Source of the DNA: Kalymmatonema hyalinum WJT4-NPBG1
Lineage (GTDB): Bacteria > Cyanobacteriota > Cyanobacteriia > Cyanobacteriales > Nostocaceae
Reading direction: 5' to 3'
DNA: 64,000 nucleotides
Assembly: GCA_019359075.1 (NCBI GenBank)
Contig: JAHHIB010000001.1
Span: 62,001 to 126,000, forward strand
Shown here: in pieces, positions 45,279 to 54,378 of the stretch
How the letters are laid out: each line of letters opens with the position of its first letter
How positions within the stretch are numbered: position 1 is the stretch's first letter
The notes under the pieces: model-generated
Database searches by the model: none
Told to the model about the DNA's origin: nothing
Seen by the model: the letters and a program-made list of their open reading frames with translations, nothing else
Translations under genes and position numbers: made by a program

Positions 45279-45303
45279 AAAAGCACGGCATTGCCGTGCT
45301 TTT
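45279..45303. terminator. Bidirectional rho-independent terminator
   Basis: AAAAGCACGGC-ATT-GCCGTGCTTTT. An 11-bp stem with A- and T-runs on both sides, placed between the convergent genes ending at 44995 and 45305. It should end both transcripts. Confidence 0.85.
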
Positions 45304-45304
45304 C

Positions 45305-46069
45305 TTACTTTGGCAAATTGACTTCCTTCACAGTGGCAGACAGGAAAGGTTCAAAGCGTTGAAAATTTTCCAGTTTGTCGAACTTACCCGTTTGCGAACC
45401 TGGATCAAAGGCAGTGGTGATGACATAAAGTGCTTTACCATCAAAGGCAACATAACCAAGATGCTGCTCTTGGATTCCACCTTTTTGCTGAATTCCTAAA
45501 AACCGATAACGGATTCCCTGAAGTTTACCAACCGATACCTGTTGTGGAGACTGGGCGGAGAAAATAATACGGTCACTATACACACTCCGACGGTCTTTCT
45601 CCAAAGTATTGTAATGCTCGGCAACCCAAAGTTTAAGTGCGGTTTCTAACTGGTTTTGGTATTGGGCTTTTTGGTAATCCACATTTGAACTCGGTGGAAT
45701 ACCAGCTTTTGCCAAGATCTGTTGAAAATTCGGTTGATTTTCCAGAGGGTAAACTCCCATTTCAACCGTACCCAAAATATTTTTATTTGATGACACGCAC
45801 AACAGAGGTGCATTTCCATCACAAGCAGCAACTCGCCAACCAGGAGGGGCAGCTGTTTGTCCTAAGATACTCTTCCAGATATTTCCTTGATTTGGTTGAG
45901 AGTTGCTGGATGTGGTTCGAGGCTGCTTTTGAGCAGCATTCGCTTGTCCTGGAGACGGCTGCGATTGGTTATTTGAAGACAAGTAGGGGAGAGCGTATTT
46001 TACAAATCCTAGCGGTGTGAACACCACCAGCAAAATCACACCAAGCAAAACGTGATAAAGTCGTAACAT
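45305..46069 (-). CDS. Hypothetical protein with N-terminal membrane anchor
   Basis: A 254-residue protein with one N-terminal hydrophobic helix (YHVLLGVILLVVFTPLGFV), a Gln/Asn/Ser-rich linker (about 30-75) and a globular part (PPGWRVAACDGNAPLLCVSS, LKLWVAEHYNTLEKDRRSVY, YVAFDGKALYVITTAFDPGS). The two Cys near residue 90 could form a disulfide outside the cytoplasm. I do not recognise the family. It ends right at the bidirectional terminator and stands upstream of a repeat-rich gap. Confidence 0.65.
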   Translation of the reverse strand: MLRLYHVLLGVILLVVFTPLGFVKYALPYLSSNNQSQPSPGQANAAQKQPRTTSSNSQPNQGNIWKSILGQTAAPPGWRVAACDGNAPLLCVSSNKNILGTVEMGVYPLENQPNFQQILAKAGIPPSSNVDYQKAQYQNQLETALKLWVAEHYNTLEKDRRSVYSDRIIFSAQSPQQVSVGKLQGIRYRFLGIQQKGGIQEQHLGYVAFDGKALYVITTAFDPGSQTGKFDKLENFQRFEPFLSATVKEVNLPK

Positions 46070-46269
46070 TTTTTATATAGTGCGTGAGATAGCAGATAAA
46101 TAGTATCTAGAAAATTTGTCGATATGTTGTGAAGAAAGTTTCTTCTCTAGCTTGTATGTCAAGATACTACTATACCGATACAACTTACATCTCAAGCCAA
46201 GAAATTTCCGGAAATGTCCTAGACAAATAAAAATTGCTCCTGCTACTCATACCGCATACGGTTCAGTAA

Positions 46270-46515
46270 ATCATAAGTAGGGTGCGTTAGGCTAAAGCCG
46301 TAACGCACCATCTTATATCGCGGTGCGTTAGGCGCTTTGAACATATTTGTCGTTACAAATCTCTTGAAAGGGTGCGCCTAACACAACGCCAGTTGCTACA
46401 ACGGAGGGAACCTCCCTTCGGGTATGCCTTCGGCACGCTACGCGAACACCAGTCGCCTACGGAGGGAAACCCTCCTGCAGCGCTGGATTCACCGCAACGC
46501 ACTGGCTCCCCTACA
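46270..46515. repeat. Palindromic repeat cluster (GGTGCGTTA and GCCAGT families)
   Basis: GGGTGCGTTAGGC-TAAA-GCCGTAACGCACC (about 46281-46310) is the widespread cyanobacterial 'gtgcgtta' palindrome. ACACCAGTCGCCTACGGAGG and the following AAACCCTCC...GCGCTGG (46446-46488) form a further copy of the GCCAGT/CTGGC element, preceded by a partial copy at 46386-46416. No gene is present between 46070 and 46556. Confidence 0.75.
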
Positions 46516-46556
46516 ATAATTTTATTTTTACTTTCTAAATAACCTCTGAGAGAAAT

Positions 46557-47033
46557 TTAAAACTCCTTTTCATTCTGTCTGATAATTGCAGTTATTTCTT
46601 CAAAAACCAAGTCAGCAGAGTGTTGGACAACAGGGCTTAACTCCAGTCCAAAACCAAGATTTTCTGCTTCAATTAAATAAACCGTCACCTCTTCGGGAAA
46701 GTCCTCTTTAAAAATTTTCCTACCTGCGGCTAAAGCATGATCCCAGCGAAAATCATGCAAATTATAACTAGGTTCCGGTAAGGCTTCAAGTTCTTTGCCA
46801 GGAACTTTAAAAACAGCGCCTGGTTCAGAACCTGTTGAACTGGCATCAATAATAATTAACTTTTTGCTGCCTCTTGCTTGAAACATCACTTCCATTCCTG
46901 CGGTGCCACAATCATAAACTCGCATATGAGGATGAGGACGTTGAGCAAGATATTGTTGTAGGCGTTGGGCAATTATCACGCCTACAGCGTCGTCACTACG
47001 GTTGAGATTTCCGCAACCAATAATTGTAAGCAT
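46557..47033 (-). CDS. hupW: Hydrogenase maturation protease for HupL
   Basis: A 158-residue HyaD/HycI-type endopeptidase. It would cut the C-terminal tail from HupL after nickel insertion. The family start LTIIGCGNLNRSDDAVGVII has the conserved Asn and Asp that read the nickel site; VYDCGTAGMEVMFQARGSKK and LHDFRWDHALAAGRKIF are further blocks typical of cyanobacterial HupW. It lies 7.3 kb from hupL on the same strand, with three unrelated plus-strand genes between. Start ATG 47033. Confidence 0.9.
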   Translation of the reverse strand: MLTIIGCGNLNRSDDAVGVIIAQRLQQYLAQRPHPHMRVYDCGTAGMEVMFQARGSKKLIIIDASSTGSEPGAVFKVPGKELEALPEPSYNLHDFRWDHALAAGRKIFKEDFPEEVTVYLIEAENLGFGLELSPVVQHSADLVFEEITAIIRQNEKEF

Positions 47034-47108
47034 TTTAGAACTGATGGCTAATAGTTAAACAATGGCATGTTATATTACACTACCAAAGACGCAAAGAAGT
47101 TATATTTT

Positions 47109-47891
47109 ATGGATTTAAAAGAGCAAAATTGGAAGAATTTTACTCACAACCATTTGCGTGACTGGCAGGGAATTTGGACAAGATATTCCCGCCAAGGCGA
47201 GGTAACAGAATCGTTTCAAAGTCTCAGAAGCTTTCGGGGTAATCCAGAAGAGACCGAAATTGTTCAAACTAATCGCTACGCATACGCCGATGGCAGAACA
47301 TTGGAAAAAAGCTGGGAATATAACCAACTCTCTAATAGCTTATCTGATGGAGTTTTTCACCCAGAAAATGAATCGATGAGAGGCGTTTTTTTTGAATCTG
47401 GTCATGCTGCTTGGGTGTCAACAAAGTTAAAAACAGGCTCGTATTTTGCAGTTGAATTATTTTTTAAGTATGAAGAATTAAGACATAGTGTAGGCATCGT
47501 TTATGACGAGCATGGTAGTTTGTTCCGCACGGCAAATATTCGCGAGGATGCTGCTAGCTTTCCTAGTCAATACTGGTCTACTGAACTCATTCAATTGCCA
47601 CGAAATCTGGGCGGCAATTGGCAAGGAACCGCTGTCACTATGACTCCTGATTTAAAGATTTCTGCGCCTGTAGTGACTCAGCTACACTGGGGCTGGGAAG
47701 GACACGAAACTTTCTTTTTGCCTGACGGAGTTTCTGTAAGTTGTCCAGGCAAAGTGAGTGTTGGGACTTCCTTCACTATGGCAGTGAATTGGCTAGTGAC
47801 AGCATCCGAGATCCAACAACTGCTAGTCAAGTATGACGAGTCTGGAGATTTTTCGGCGCTGACGCTGGAACTACTGCACCTTTTGCATTAA
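47109..47891 (+). CDS. DUF3598-family protein
   Basis: A 260-residue protein of the DUF3598 family of cyanobacteria, a lipocalin-like group. Family blocks are NWKNFTHNHLRDWQGIWTRY, ENESMRGVFFESGHAAWVST and LGGNWQGTAVTMTPDLKISA. The family is distantly related to bilin-lyase folds, but no function is assigned. ATG 47109 is preferred over an in-frame start at 47067. It stands alone between hupW (divergent) and a tnpB remnant. Confidence 0.78.
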   Translation: MDLKEQNWKNFTHNHLRDWQGIWTRYSRQGEVTESFQSLRSFRGNPEETEIVQTNRYAYADGRTLEKSWEYNQLSNSLSDGVFHPENESMRGVFFESGHAAWVSTKLKTGSYFAVELFFKYEELRHSVGIVYDEHGSLFRTANIREDAASFPSQYWSTELIQLPRNLGGNWQGTAVTMTPDLKISAPVVTQLHWGWEGHETFFLPDGVSVSCPGKVSVGTSFTMAVNWLVTASEIQQLLVKYDESGDFSALTLELLHLLH

Positions 47892-47928
47892 AGTTTTGAT
47901 TTTACCGAAAAACTGGATCTAAAGCCCC

Positions 47929-48236
47929 GTCCTTCTAGGACGGCTTTTCCAGGATTGACAGCGTATCCAAAGTATGGCATTATACTATTGCCCATAGTCT
48001 CAAAGACTCTCGTGAGGCAAAGTTGGGTACTCCCCATCTACAATGCTCAGCTTCGTGCGACATAGTGTAGGAAAGAGTTAAAAGCAATTGAATAAATCCT
48101 TTCAAACGCGGTCGGGCAGTCCGTGTGCGCTTGTGGACGTATCCGCTCCGGGGGTATTTTGAATGCTTGCATTTGAATACCTAGGGAGGACGGATGAAGC
48201 AAGAATCCTCGCACCTTTAGGTCGAGGAGTGTCAAC
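47929..48236 (+). mobile_element. Internally deleted IS200/IS605 (tnpB) element, MITE-like
   Basis: The left hairpin GCCCCGTCC-TTCT-AGGACGGC lies at about 47923-47945. The tail of a TnpB protein can be read at 48107-48173 (AVGQSVCACGRIRSGG), matching the C-terminal AVGGEVRP region of the intact TnpB at 12158. The right-end hairpin ATCCTCGCACC...GGTCGAGGAGTGTCAAC closes it (48199-48231). The rest of tnpB is gone, so it would need enzymes in trans. The remaining right end still contains what would be the scaffold of an omega RNA. Confidence 0.65.
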
Positions 48237-48259
48237 CAACAGACGCGGCATCTTTATTG

Positions 48260-48462
48260 GTTTTGTGTCGTATTCATCGCACCCTGCGGCTAAAGCTTTT
48301 TTGCGATCGCGCCTTGCGCGGCTCCCGGAGGGAGCATCGCCTGCGGCGCTGCGCTCTGCGCGATCGCCTACGGCTGGCACAAAGAAAACATTAAATTGTA
48401 GGGTGGGCACTGCTCTTCACCGATAAGCAAGGAAGGTGGACAGGAACCAGTGCCCACCTTAC
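48260..48462. repeat. GC-rich palindromes and a 15-bp inverted repeat
   Basis: 48280-48380 is packed with GCGATCGC and GGAGGGAGC / GCCTGCGGC words. GTAGGGTGGGCACTG (48398-48412) pairs with CAGTGCCCACCTTAC (48448-48462) with one mismatch and a 35-base loop. Both are dispersed, MITE-like cyanobacterial repeats; no gene is seen. Confidence 0.7.
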
Positions 48463-48507
48463 GTTGAATTCGCGCTCCAGAGTCTGTAATTGCACAGACA
48501 AGCTGTT

Positions 48508-48618
48508 ATGAAAAAAATGTTAGAACCTTGGCAAGTCATTACTGGAGCGCAATCTAGTTTAGAGTTGTACCGCATTTTTTATATTACCTTGACGCTGGTA
48601 TGCTTTTGGATTCTATAA
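48508..48618 (+). CDS. Possible 36-residue membrane peptide
   Basis: An ATG frame reading MKKMLEPWQVITGAQSSLEL then YRIFYITLTLVCFWIL. The hydrophobic end could span a membrane. There is no ribosome site, so this may be a gene remnant. It lies in the gap before the TpsA-like gene; 48619-48858 is AT-rich and featureless. Confidence 0.25.
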   Translation: MKKMLEPWQVITGAQSSLELYRIFYITLTLVCFWIL

Positions 48619-48858
48619 ATACCGAAATCAGGTCTGTTGATTGTAATGGATATTAATAATTCTTAGAAAAATTTAGAAATAGAGCTTAAAAAGCAAGTCA
48701 AGGTTCCTTTAACTGCTTTTATCTGTGAAATGAATGCCATAACCTAGTGCCTAACTTTTCTGTAATTTTAGGCACACAGCAGCAGTTGAAAATAAAAATC
48801 AAACCAATAATCATGGTTTACTAGACACTAAGTAACTACTGCTGTCTGGAGAGGTGCA

Positions 48859-51800
48859 ATGTCTGCCATGAGTACTCGTTGGGACGCTTTATTAGGAATT
48901 GCAATTGGTGGTGTATATACTTTGAGTGCAAATTGTGTTCTGGCTCAAATTACACCGGATGTCACTCTCCCCAATAATTCCATGGTTAACATAAATGGTA
49001 ACACCATAGATATCACTGGCGGAACGCAAGCAGGAACCAACTTGTTCCACAGCTTCCAAGAGTTTTCTGTTCGCACTGGTAGCGGAGCTTTCTTTAATAA
49101 TGCTGTTGACATTCAAAACATAGTTAGTCGGGTGACGGGTGGGTCAATATCTAATATTGATGGTTTCATCCGCGCTAACGGTACGGCTAACCTGTTTTTG
49201 ATTAATCCCAATGGAATTGTCTTTGGACCAAATGCGCGGTTGGAGATTGGCGGCTCTTTCTTTGCAAGTACCGCTAGTAGTCTGAAATTTGCTGATGGCA
49301 CAGAGTTTAGAACAGACGGTACCCAAACAACACCATTGCTGACTATAAGTGTTCCATTGGGTTTGCAATTTGGGGCGAATCCAGGAAAAATAACCGTACA
49401 AGGTTCAGGTCATAATTTAACTTACGACGAAACATTTGGAACGATTCGGGGTGATGTTCCGGGACTACAAGTGCAACCAGGGAGAACCTTAGCGCTTGTT
49501 GGTGGAGATATCGTTCTAGAGGGTGGTAATCTCAGAGCAGAATCAGGAAGAATTGAATTAGGAAGTGTTGCTTCACCCGGCTTAGTTAGCCTCACTCAAA
49601 ATGATTCTGGTTTTACTTTAGGATACTCAGGTATTGAGAATTTTGGTAATATCCTGCTTTCTCAAAAAGCTTCAGTTGATGCAAGCGGAGAGGGCGGAGG
49701 TTCCATCCAAGTGCAAAGCAGGCAACTTTCTGTAAAAGATGGTTCATCAATTTTGTCTATTACCTCTGGCTCAAAACCTGGAGGAGATTTTACTGTTAAT
49801 GCAACTGAGTCAGTAGAACTGATTGGAGAATCCGCAGATCGAAAGTATGCTAGTAGTTTACTAACAGAATCTCAGGGTGCAGGTTCTTCCGGTAATTTGA
49901 CAATTAACACAAGAAAGTTAACTGCTACTGATGGAGCATACGTATCAACTTTTATTACATCTTTAGGTGATGGTGGAAATCTGACAGTTAAAGCTTCTGA
50001 TTCAGTGGAATTATTAGGTAGAGGCATATTTTTTGGGAGTGGCTTATATACAGCAACTAGTTTAGGCAGTTCTGGCAATGCTGGAGAGTTAAAAGTAGAA
50101 ACTAGGAATTTGAATGTCAAAAATAGTGCAAGAGTGTTTGCAAATTCTGAGGGACAGGGAAATGCTGGGGATATTTTTATACAAGCATCTGATGGGCTTT
50201 TTGTCTCTAATGCAGGCATTGTCAGTATTGCAGGTAGTAGGGCAATTGGTAAAGCGGGAAACATTAATGTCACATCAGGCTCAGTTTCCTTAACTGATGG
50301 TGCTCGACTAGAAGCCAGCACCTTTGGACGAGGAGATGCAGGTAGTATATTTGTGCAAGCAAAGGATTCTGTGTCTGTTGCTCGTAACAGTTACATCTTC
50401 AGCATTGTGGAAGGGGGAGCAGTGGGCAAAGGTGGCGACATCAACATCACTGCGGCAACACTGTCCCTCAAGGATGCCGGTCAACTGGGAACGGTTGTTC
50501 GTGAAGCATCTGCCACCCAGCCAGCAGGACAAGGTCAGGCGGGGAATGTCAACGTTAATGTCACAGGAGCAGTGACGATCGCTGGGGTGAAAAACGGATC
50601 CTCTAGTAGTATTTCCAGCTATTTGGGAAGTGGGGCGATTGGTAAAGGAGGAAACATTAATGTCACATCTGGCTCACTTTCCTTAACTGATGGTGCTGAA
50701 CTCGATGCCAGCACCTTTGGACAAGGGGATGCAGGTAGTATATTGGTGCAAGCAAAGGATTCTGTGTCTGTTGCTAACAGTTACATCTTCAGCACTGTGG
50801 AAGGGGGAGCAGTGGGCAAAGGTGGCGACATCAACATCACTGCGGCAACACTGTCCCTCAAGGATGCCGGTCAACTGGCAACGGGAGTTCGTGAAGCATC
50901 TACCACCCAGCCAGCAGGACAAGGTCAGGCGGGAAATGTCAACGTTAATGTCACAGGTGCAGTGACGATTGCTGGGGCGAAGGACGGATTCTCTAGTGGT
51001 ATTTTGAGCTCTTTGGGAAGTGGGGCGATTGGTAAAGGAGGAAACATTAATGTCACATCAGGCTCATTTTCCTTAACTGATGGTGCTCAACTCAATGCCA
51101 GCACCTTTGGACAAGGGGATGCAGGTAGTATATTGGTGCAAGCAAAGGATTCTGTGTCTGCTGCTGACAGTGCCATCTTCAGCAATGTGACAAGCGGAGC
51201 AGTGGGCAAAGGTGGCGACATCAACATTAATGCGGCAACACTGTCCCTCAAGGATGGCGCTATACTGGGAACCTTTGTTCGTAGAGCATCTGCCAACCAG
51301 CCTGCAGGACAAGGTCAGGCGGGGAATGTAATAATTGATGTCCCTGGTAATGTCTCTTTTGATAACAGCCGTGCTTCCAGCACAGTAGGCTCCGATGGAG
51401 GAGGAAAAGGTGGAAACATACAAATTAGCGCTGATTCTCTGTCTTTAACCAATGGTGCTGAACTTGGTGCCTACTCCTTTGGAGGGGATGCAGGGAATGT
51501 AATAATTGATGCCCGTGGTAATGTCTCTTTTGATGGGAATTTCAGCGGTGCTTCCAGCACAGCATACTCCGATGCAGAAGGAAAAGGTGGAAACATACAA
51601 ATTAGCGCTGATTCTCTGTCTTTAACCAATGGTGCTAATCTTGATACCAACACCTATGGAAAAGGGAATGCAGGGAATGTGATACTTGATATCCGTGGTA
51701 ATGTCTCTTTTGATGGGAATTTCAGCGGTGCTTCCAGCAGAGTAACCTACAGTGGAGAAGCAAAAGGTGGAAACATACAAATTAGCGCTGATTCTCTGTC

Positions 51801-53049
51801 TTTAACCAATGGTGCTGAACTTGGTGCCAGTAACGATGGAAAAGGGGATGCAGGGAATGTGATAATTGATGCCCGTGGTAATGTCTCTTTTGATAACAGC
51901 CGTGCTTCCAGCACAGTAGTCTCCGATGGAGGAGGAAAAGGTGGAAACATACAAATTAGCGCTGATTCTCTGTCTTTAACCAATGGTGCTAGTCTTGATA
52001 CCTACTCCTTTGGAGGGGATGCAGGGAATGTAATAATTGATGTCCGTGGTAATGTCTCTTTTGATGACAGCCGTGCTTCCAGCACACAATACTCCTATGG
52101 AGAAGGAAAAGGTGGAAACATACAAATTAGCGCTGATTCTCTGTCTTTAACCAATGGTGCTTACCTTTCTGTCAGCAACTATGGAAAAGGGGATGCAGGT
52201 AACATTGAAGTAACCGCACCCCAAATTCGTTTGGACAACAGAGCGAGGTTCAACGCTGAATCTGAATCAGGTAATGGCGGCAATATCAATCTGCGAGTCG
52301 GAGACTTACTGCTGCTACGCCGTGGAAGTTTCATCTCTGCCACTGCGGGTACTGCACAGCAAGGTGGTAATGGCGGTAACATCACTATCAACGCTCCCAA
52401 TGGCTTTATTGTTGGTGTCCCTAATGAAAACAGCGACATTACCGCCAATGCTTTCAATGGCAGTGGTGGGAAAATCGATATCAACTCATTAGGCATTTTT
52501 AACTTTACTCAACGTAGTCGAGAAGACTTGGTGCGCGAGTTGAGAACTGATAACCCAAATGAACTCAACCCGCAAGTGTTACAAACCAACGACATCACAG
52601 CATTTTCCCTAACCAACCCAACTTTAAGCGGTCAGGTCACTATCAATACACCGGATGCTGACCAAAGCCTGGGATTAGTCGAACTCCCCATAGTCTTAAC
52701 AGATACATCAAATCTCATAGCAGACACTAGCTGTGATGCCATTGCTAGCACAGATGCTGACACCGATAAAAGCAAATTTACGATCACCGGACGCGGTGGT
52801 TTGCCTCCCAGCCCGTACGAACCCCTCAGTTCTGATGTCGTCTGGTTAGACACTCGATTGTCAGCTATTACAACACAGCAACAACGTTCACAAGGAAGCG
52901 CAGCTAAACCACCATCCGATTCTGATGTTGTGAAAATTGTGCCTGCTACGGGTTGGGTGTTTGACGGTAAGGGGAACGTTACCCTCATCTCCCATGCATC
53001 CAACGCCAATAGTTTGGGGTCTACTCCTGCTGGGTGTGCCAAAAAATAA
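48859..53049 (+). CDS. TpsA-like exoprotein with filamentous haemagglutinin N-terminal domain
   Basis: A 1396-residue secreted protein of the two-partner secretion type. After a signal peptide (LLGIAIGGVYTLSANCVLAQ) comes the TPS domain: TGGTQAGTNLFHSFQEFSV (NLFHSF 61-66) and NLFLINPNGIVFGPNARLEI (NPNG 116-119), which guides export through a TpsB pore. The body is a repeat-rich beta-helix. Two tiers are seen: three copies of a unit of about 130 residues, then five copies of a unit of 57-60 residues (GNVSFDGNFSGASS, GGNIQISADSLSLTNGA). The C-terminal 250 residues are less regular, ending with four Cys-poor beta segments and a tail GWVFDGKGNVTLISH. No TpsB gene is in the window. Likely an adhesin or surface protein. 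Confidence 0.9.
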   Translation: MSAMSTRWDALLGIAIGGVYTLSANCVLAQITPDVTLPNNSMVNINGNTIDITGGTQAGTNLFHSFQEFSVRTGSGAFFNNAVDIQNIVSRVTGGSISNIDGFIRANGTANLFLINPNGIVFGPNARLEIGGSFFASTASSLKFADGTEFRTDGTQTTPLLTISVPLGLQFGANPGKITVQGSGHNLTYDETFGTIRGDVPGLQVQPGRTLALVGGDIVLEGGNLRAESGRIELGSVASPGLVSLTQNDSGFTLGYSGIENFGNILLSQKASVDASGEGGGSIQVQSRQLSVKDGSSILSITSGSKPGGDFTVNATESVELIGESADRKYASSLLTESQGAGSSGNLTINTRKLTATDGAYVSTFITSLGDGGNLTVKASDSVELLGRGIFFGSGLYTATSLGSSGNAGELKVETRNLNVKNSARVFANSEGQGNAGDIFIQASDGLFVSNAGIVSIAGSRAIGKAGNINVTSGSVSLTDGARLEASTFGRGDAGSIFVQAKDSVSVARNSYIFSIVEGGAVGKGGDINITAATLSLKDAGQLGTVVREASATQPAGQGQAGNVNVNVTGAVTIAGVKNGSSSSISSYLGSGAIGKGGNINVTSGSLSLTDGAELDASTFGQGDAGSILVQAKDSVSVANSYIFSTVEGGAVGKGGDINITAATLSLKDAGQLATGVREASTTQPAGQGQAGNVNVNVTGAVTIAGAKDGFSSGILSSLGSGAIGKGGNINVTSGSFSLTDGAQLNASTFGQGDAGSILVQAKDSVSAADSAIFSNVTSGAVGKGGDININAATLSLKDGAILGTFVRRASANQPAGQGQAGNVIIDVPGNVSFDNSRASSTVGSDGGGKGGNIQISADSLSLTNGAELGAYSFGGDAGNVIIDARGNVSFDGNFSGASSTAYSDAEGKGGNIQISADSLSLTNGANLDTNTYGKGNAGNVILDIRGNVSFDGNFSGASSRVTYSGEAKGGNIQISADSLSLTNGAELGASNDGKGDAGNVIIDARGNVSFDNSRASSTVVSDGGGKGGNIQISADSLSLTNGASLDTYSFGGDAGNVIIDVRGNVSFDDSRASSTQYSYGEGKGGNIQISADSLSLTNGAYLSVSNYGKGDAGNIEVTAPQIRLDNRARFNAESESGNGGNINLRVGDLLLLRRGSFISATAGTAQQGGNGGNITINAPNGFIVGVPNENSDITANAFNGSGGKIDINSLGIFNFTQRSREDLVRELRTDNPNELNPQVLQTNDITAFSLTNPTLSGQVTINTPDADQSLGLVELPIVLTDTSNLIADTSCDAIASTDADTDKSKFTITGRGGLPPSPYEPLSSDVVWLDTRLSAITTQQQRSQGSAAKPPSDSDVVKIVPATGWVFDGKGNVTLISHASNANSLGSTPAGCAKK
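50245..51320 (+). repeat. Tier-one repeats of the TpsA-like gene (period 390-393 bases)
   Basis: Units begin with ATTGGTAAAG at 50245, 50638 and 51028 (distances 393 and 390). The first two are complete and nearly identical; the third breaks off near 51320 into the second tier. The nucleotide identity is high, which suggests recent duplication or gene conversion. Confidence 0.85.
51322..52193 (+). repeat. Tier-two repeats of the TpsA-like gene (period 171 or 180 bases)
   Basis: Units begin with GGGAATGT at 51322, 51493, 51673, 51853 and 52024 (distances 171, 180, 180, 171). They share ACAAATTAGCGCTGATTCTC almost without change, while the segment after GGTGCT varies (YSFGG, NTYGKG, SNDGKG). 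The three-codon difference is an in-frame indel (GNF) in the loop. Confidence 0.85.
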
Positions 53050-53486
53050 AGAGAATCAGTTGATTTTGATACACATAGTGATACCAAGTTGCGTTCAAAA
53101 CCTCACCCCTGCCCCTCTCCGCAGGTTCGGAGAGGGGTGCCCGTAAGGGCGGGGTGAGGTGTAAGTCATGAATGCAACTTAACGTGAGTTCGACAAACCT
53201 CTCCCACCCAACCTCCCTCTCCTACAAGGAGAGGGAGGAGCTACGTAAAAATGGGATTTTTAAGCCTCTCCCCTTGTAGGGGAGCCAGTGCGTTGCGGGG
53301 GTTCCCCCCGTTGAAGCATCTGGCGTGAGAGGTTTGGAGAGGGGTCAAATCAGGATACATCGAACTCACGTCAACTTAGTATGAGGACATAAAAGAAGGA
53401 CAAGAACTTTCTACCTCAGTGTGCGTGTTCTTCAACATACATTACCATCTAATAGGTGTTGAAAAATCCAACAAGGAGATGCGTCA
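53050..53486. repeat. Intergenic palindromes incl. a GCCAGT element
   Basis: About 440 bases without a gene. CCTCACCCCTGCCCCTCTCC and its partner GGAGAGGGGTGCC...GGGGTGAGG (53101-53158) form a long hairpin; CCTCCCTCTCCTACAAGGAGAGGGAGG lies at 53211-53237; a copy of the GCCAGT...GGGGGTTCCCCCC...CTGGCG element is at 53282-53330, itself placed within a CTCTCC/GGAGAG palindrome, so repeats are nested. ACAAGGAGATGCG (53470-53482) is the ribosome site of the next gene. Confidence 0.7.
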
Positions 53487-53984
53487 ATGGCATACATATT
53501 AAAAGTCACATACTCAAGTGGAACGAATTTCAAACAGAGTCTCAAGGACTCAAGTCAGCTTGGACTTTGTGAGAAGTATAATATTAGCAATGGGAAGACA
53601 TTTAGAGTTAGAGAAAGAGCAGACGCAGATACAGACCACTACAGAGTGACTCTGTTTGATAAAGTCGGAAATGCTGGATGTCCTCAGTACGACACTTGGT
53701 ATGTCTTTAAAAACCATGTAAGTATCCAGCAAGAAACATCTGGTGGTTCTGGTGGTGTTGCAGAAGTCATCGTTATCAATGCTACAAGTGGTTTGAATGT
53801 TCGGGAACAACCGGACACGAGTGCTCGTGAACTTGGTAAGATTCCCAATGGGTCAAGAGTCTCCGTGTACGGTGAAGGCAAAGATAATGACAACTTTCGT
53901 TGGATTAAGGTTAAATCCAACCAATGGGTTGCTTCTGAGGGTTGGGTCGCTACTGAGTATCTAAAGATTTTATCTGTGCGTTGA
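53487..53984 (+). CDS. SH3b-domain protein
   Basis: A 165-residue protein. Residues about 92-163 are a bacterial SH3 domain (VIVINATSGLNVREQPDTSA, ELGKIPNGSRVSVYGEGKDN, WVASEGWVATEYLKIL), usually involved in cell-wall or peptide binding. The N-terminal 85 residues (YILKVTYSSGTNFKQSLKDS) are a separate beta-rich part not recognised, with two Cys. No signal peptide is visible, so the place of action is unclear. ATG 53487 follows AAGGAG. Confidence 0.75.
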   Translation: MAYILKVTYSSGTNFKQSLKDSSQLGLCEKYNISNGKTFRVRERADADTDHYRVTLFDKVGNAGCPQYDTWYVFKNHVSIQQETSGGSGGVAEVIVINATSGLNVREQPDTSARELGKIPNGSRVSVYGEGKDNDNFRWIKVKSNQWVASEGWVATEYLKILSVR

Positions 53985-54378
53985 GGCAAATGTGATCAGG
54001 TGGTGCCGTACTCTCGGGCTTCGCACCCTACGCTGTACCTGTCCGTTGGGGCAAATTTGATGAGGTGGTGCGTTAAGGGACTTGCAAATTAAAAATATCC
54101 AACTTTTTTTTGTGGGATGGGCTTCTAGCCCGTCCTATAAACTGGGGGGACTAGATGCCATTGGTGTCAACTTAAGCCAAAACTCTTCTAAAATCTCGTT
54201 TCCAGGTAGAACCTGGAAATGCGGTTTAAACGGCTAGTAACGCAAGTAAGGGAGGCAGAGCCTCCCAATGGTATTCCCAGCCAGAGACTGGGAACAAGGC
54301 AAAAATGCACCTACGCTGTACCGTGGTTGACAAATCAGGTGGTGCTGTACTCTCGCGCTTCGCACCCTACGCAGTACG
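53980..54378. repeat. Direct repeats and three hairpins downstream of hupL
   Basis: ATCAGGTGGTGCCGTACTCT and the following GGGCTTCGCACCCTACG (53995-54039) recur with few changes at 54334-54378, where the copy covers the hupL stop codon. A shorter pair, TTGAGGCAAATGTGATCAGG (53981) and TTGGGGCAAATTTGATGAGG (54046), is also present. Between them stand GGGATGGGC-TTCTA-GCCCGTCC (54115-54136), TTTCCAGGT-AGA-ACCTGGAAA (54199-54219), GGGAGGC-AGA-GCCTCCC (54250-54266) and TTCCCAG...CTGGGAA (54274-54294). These probably end the hupSL transcript. Confidence 0.7.

Noticed and set aside
45010-45303. CRISPR-like array suggested by repeated hairpins
   Set aside because: Only two unrelated hairpins occur, without regular spacing or repeated units; both fit transcript ends.
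49872-52496. Minus-strand frames across the TpsA-like gene
   Set aside because: They mirror the repeats of the sense gene and have repeat-derived composition only.
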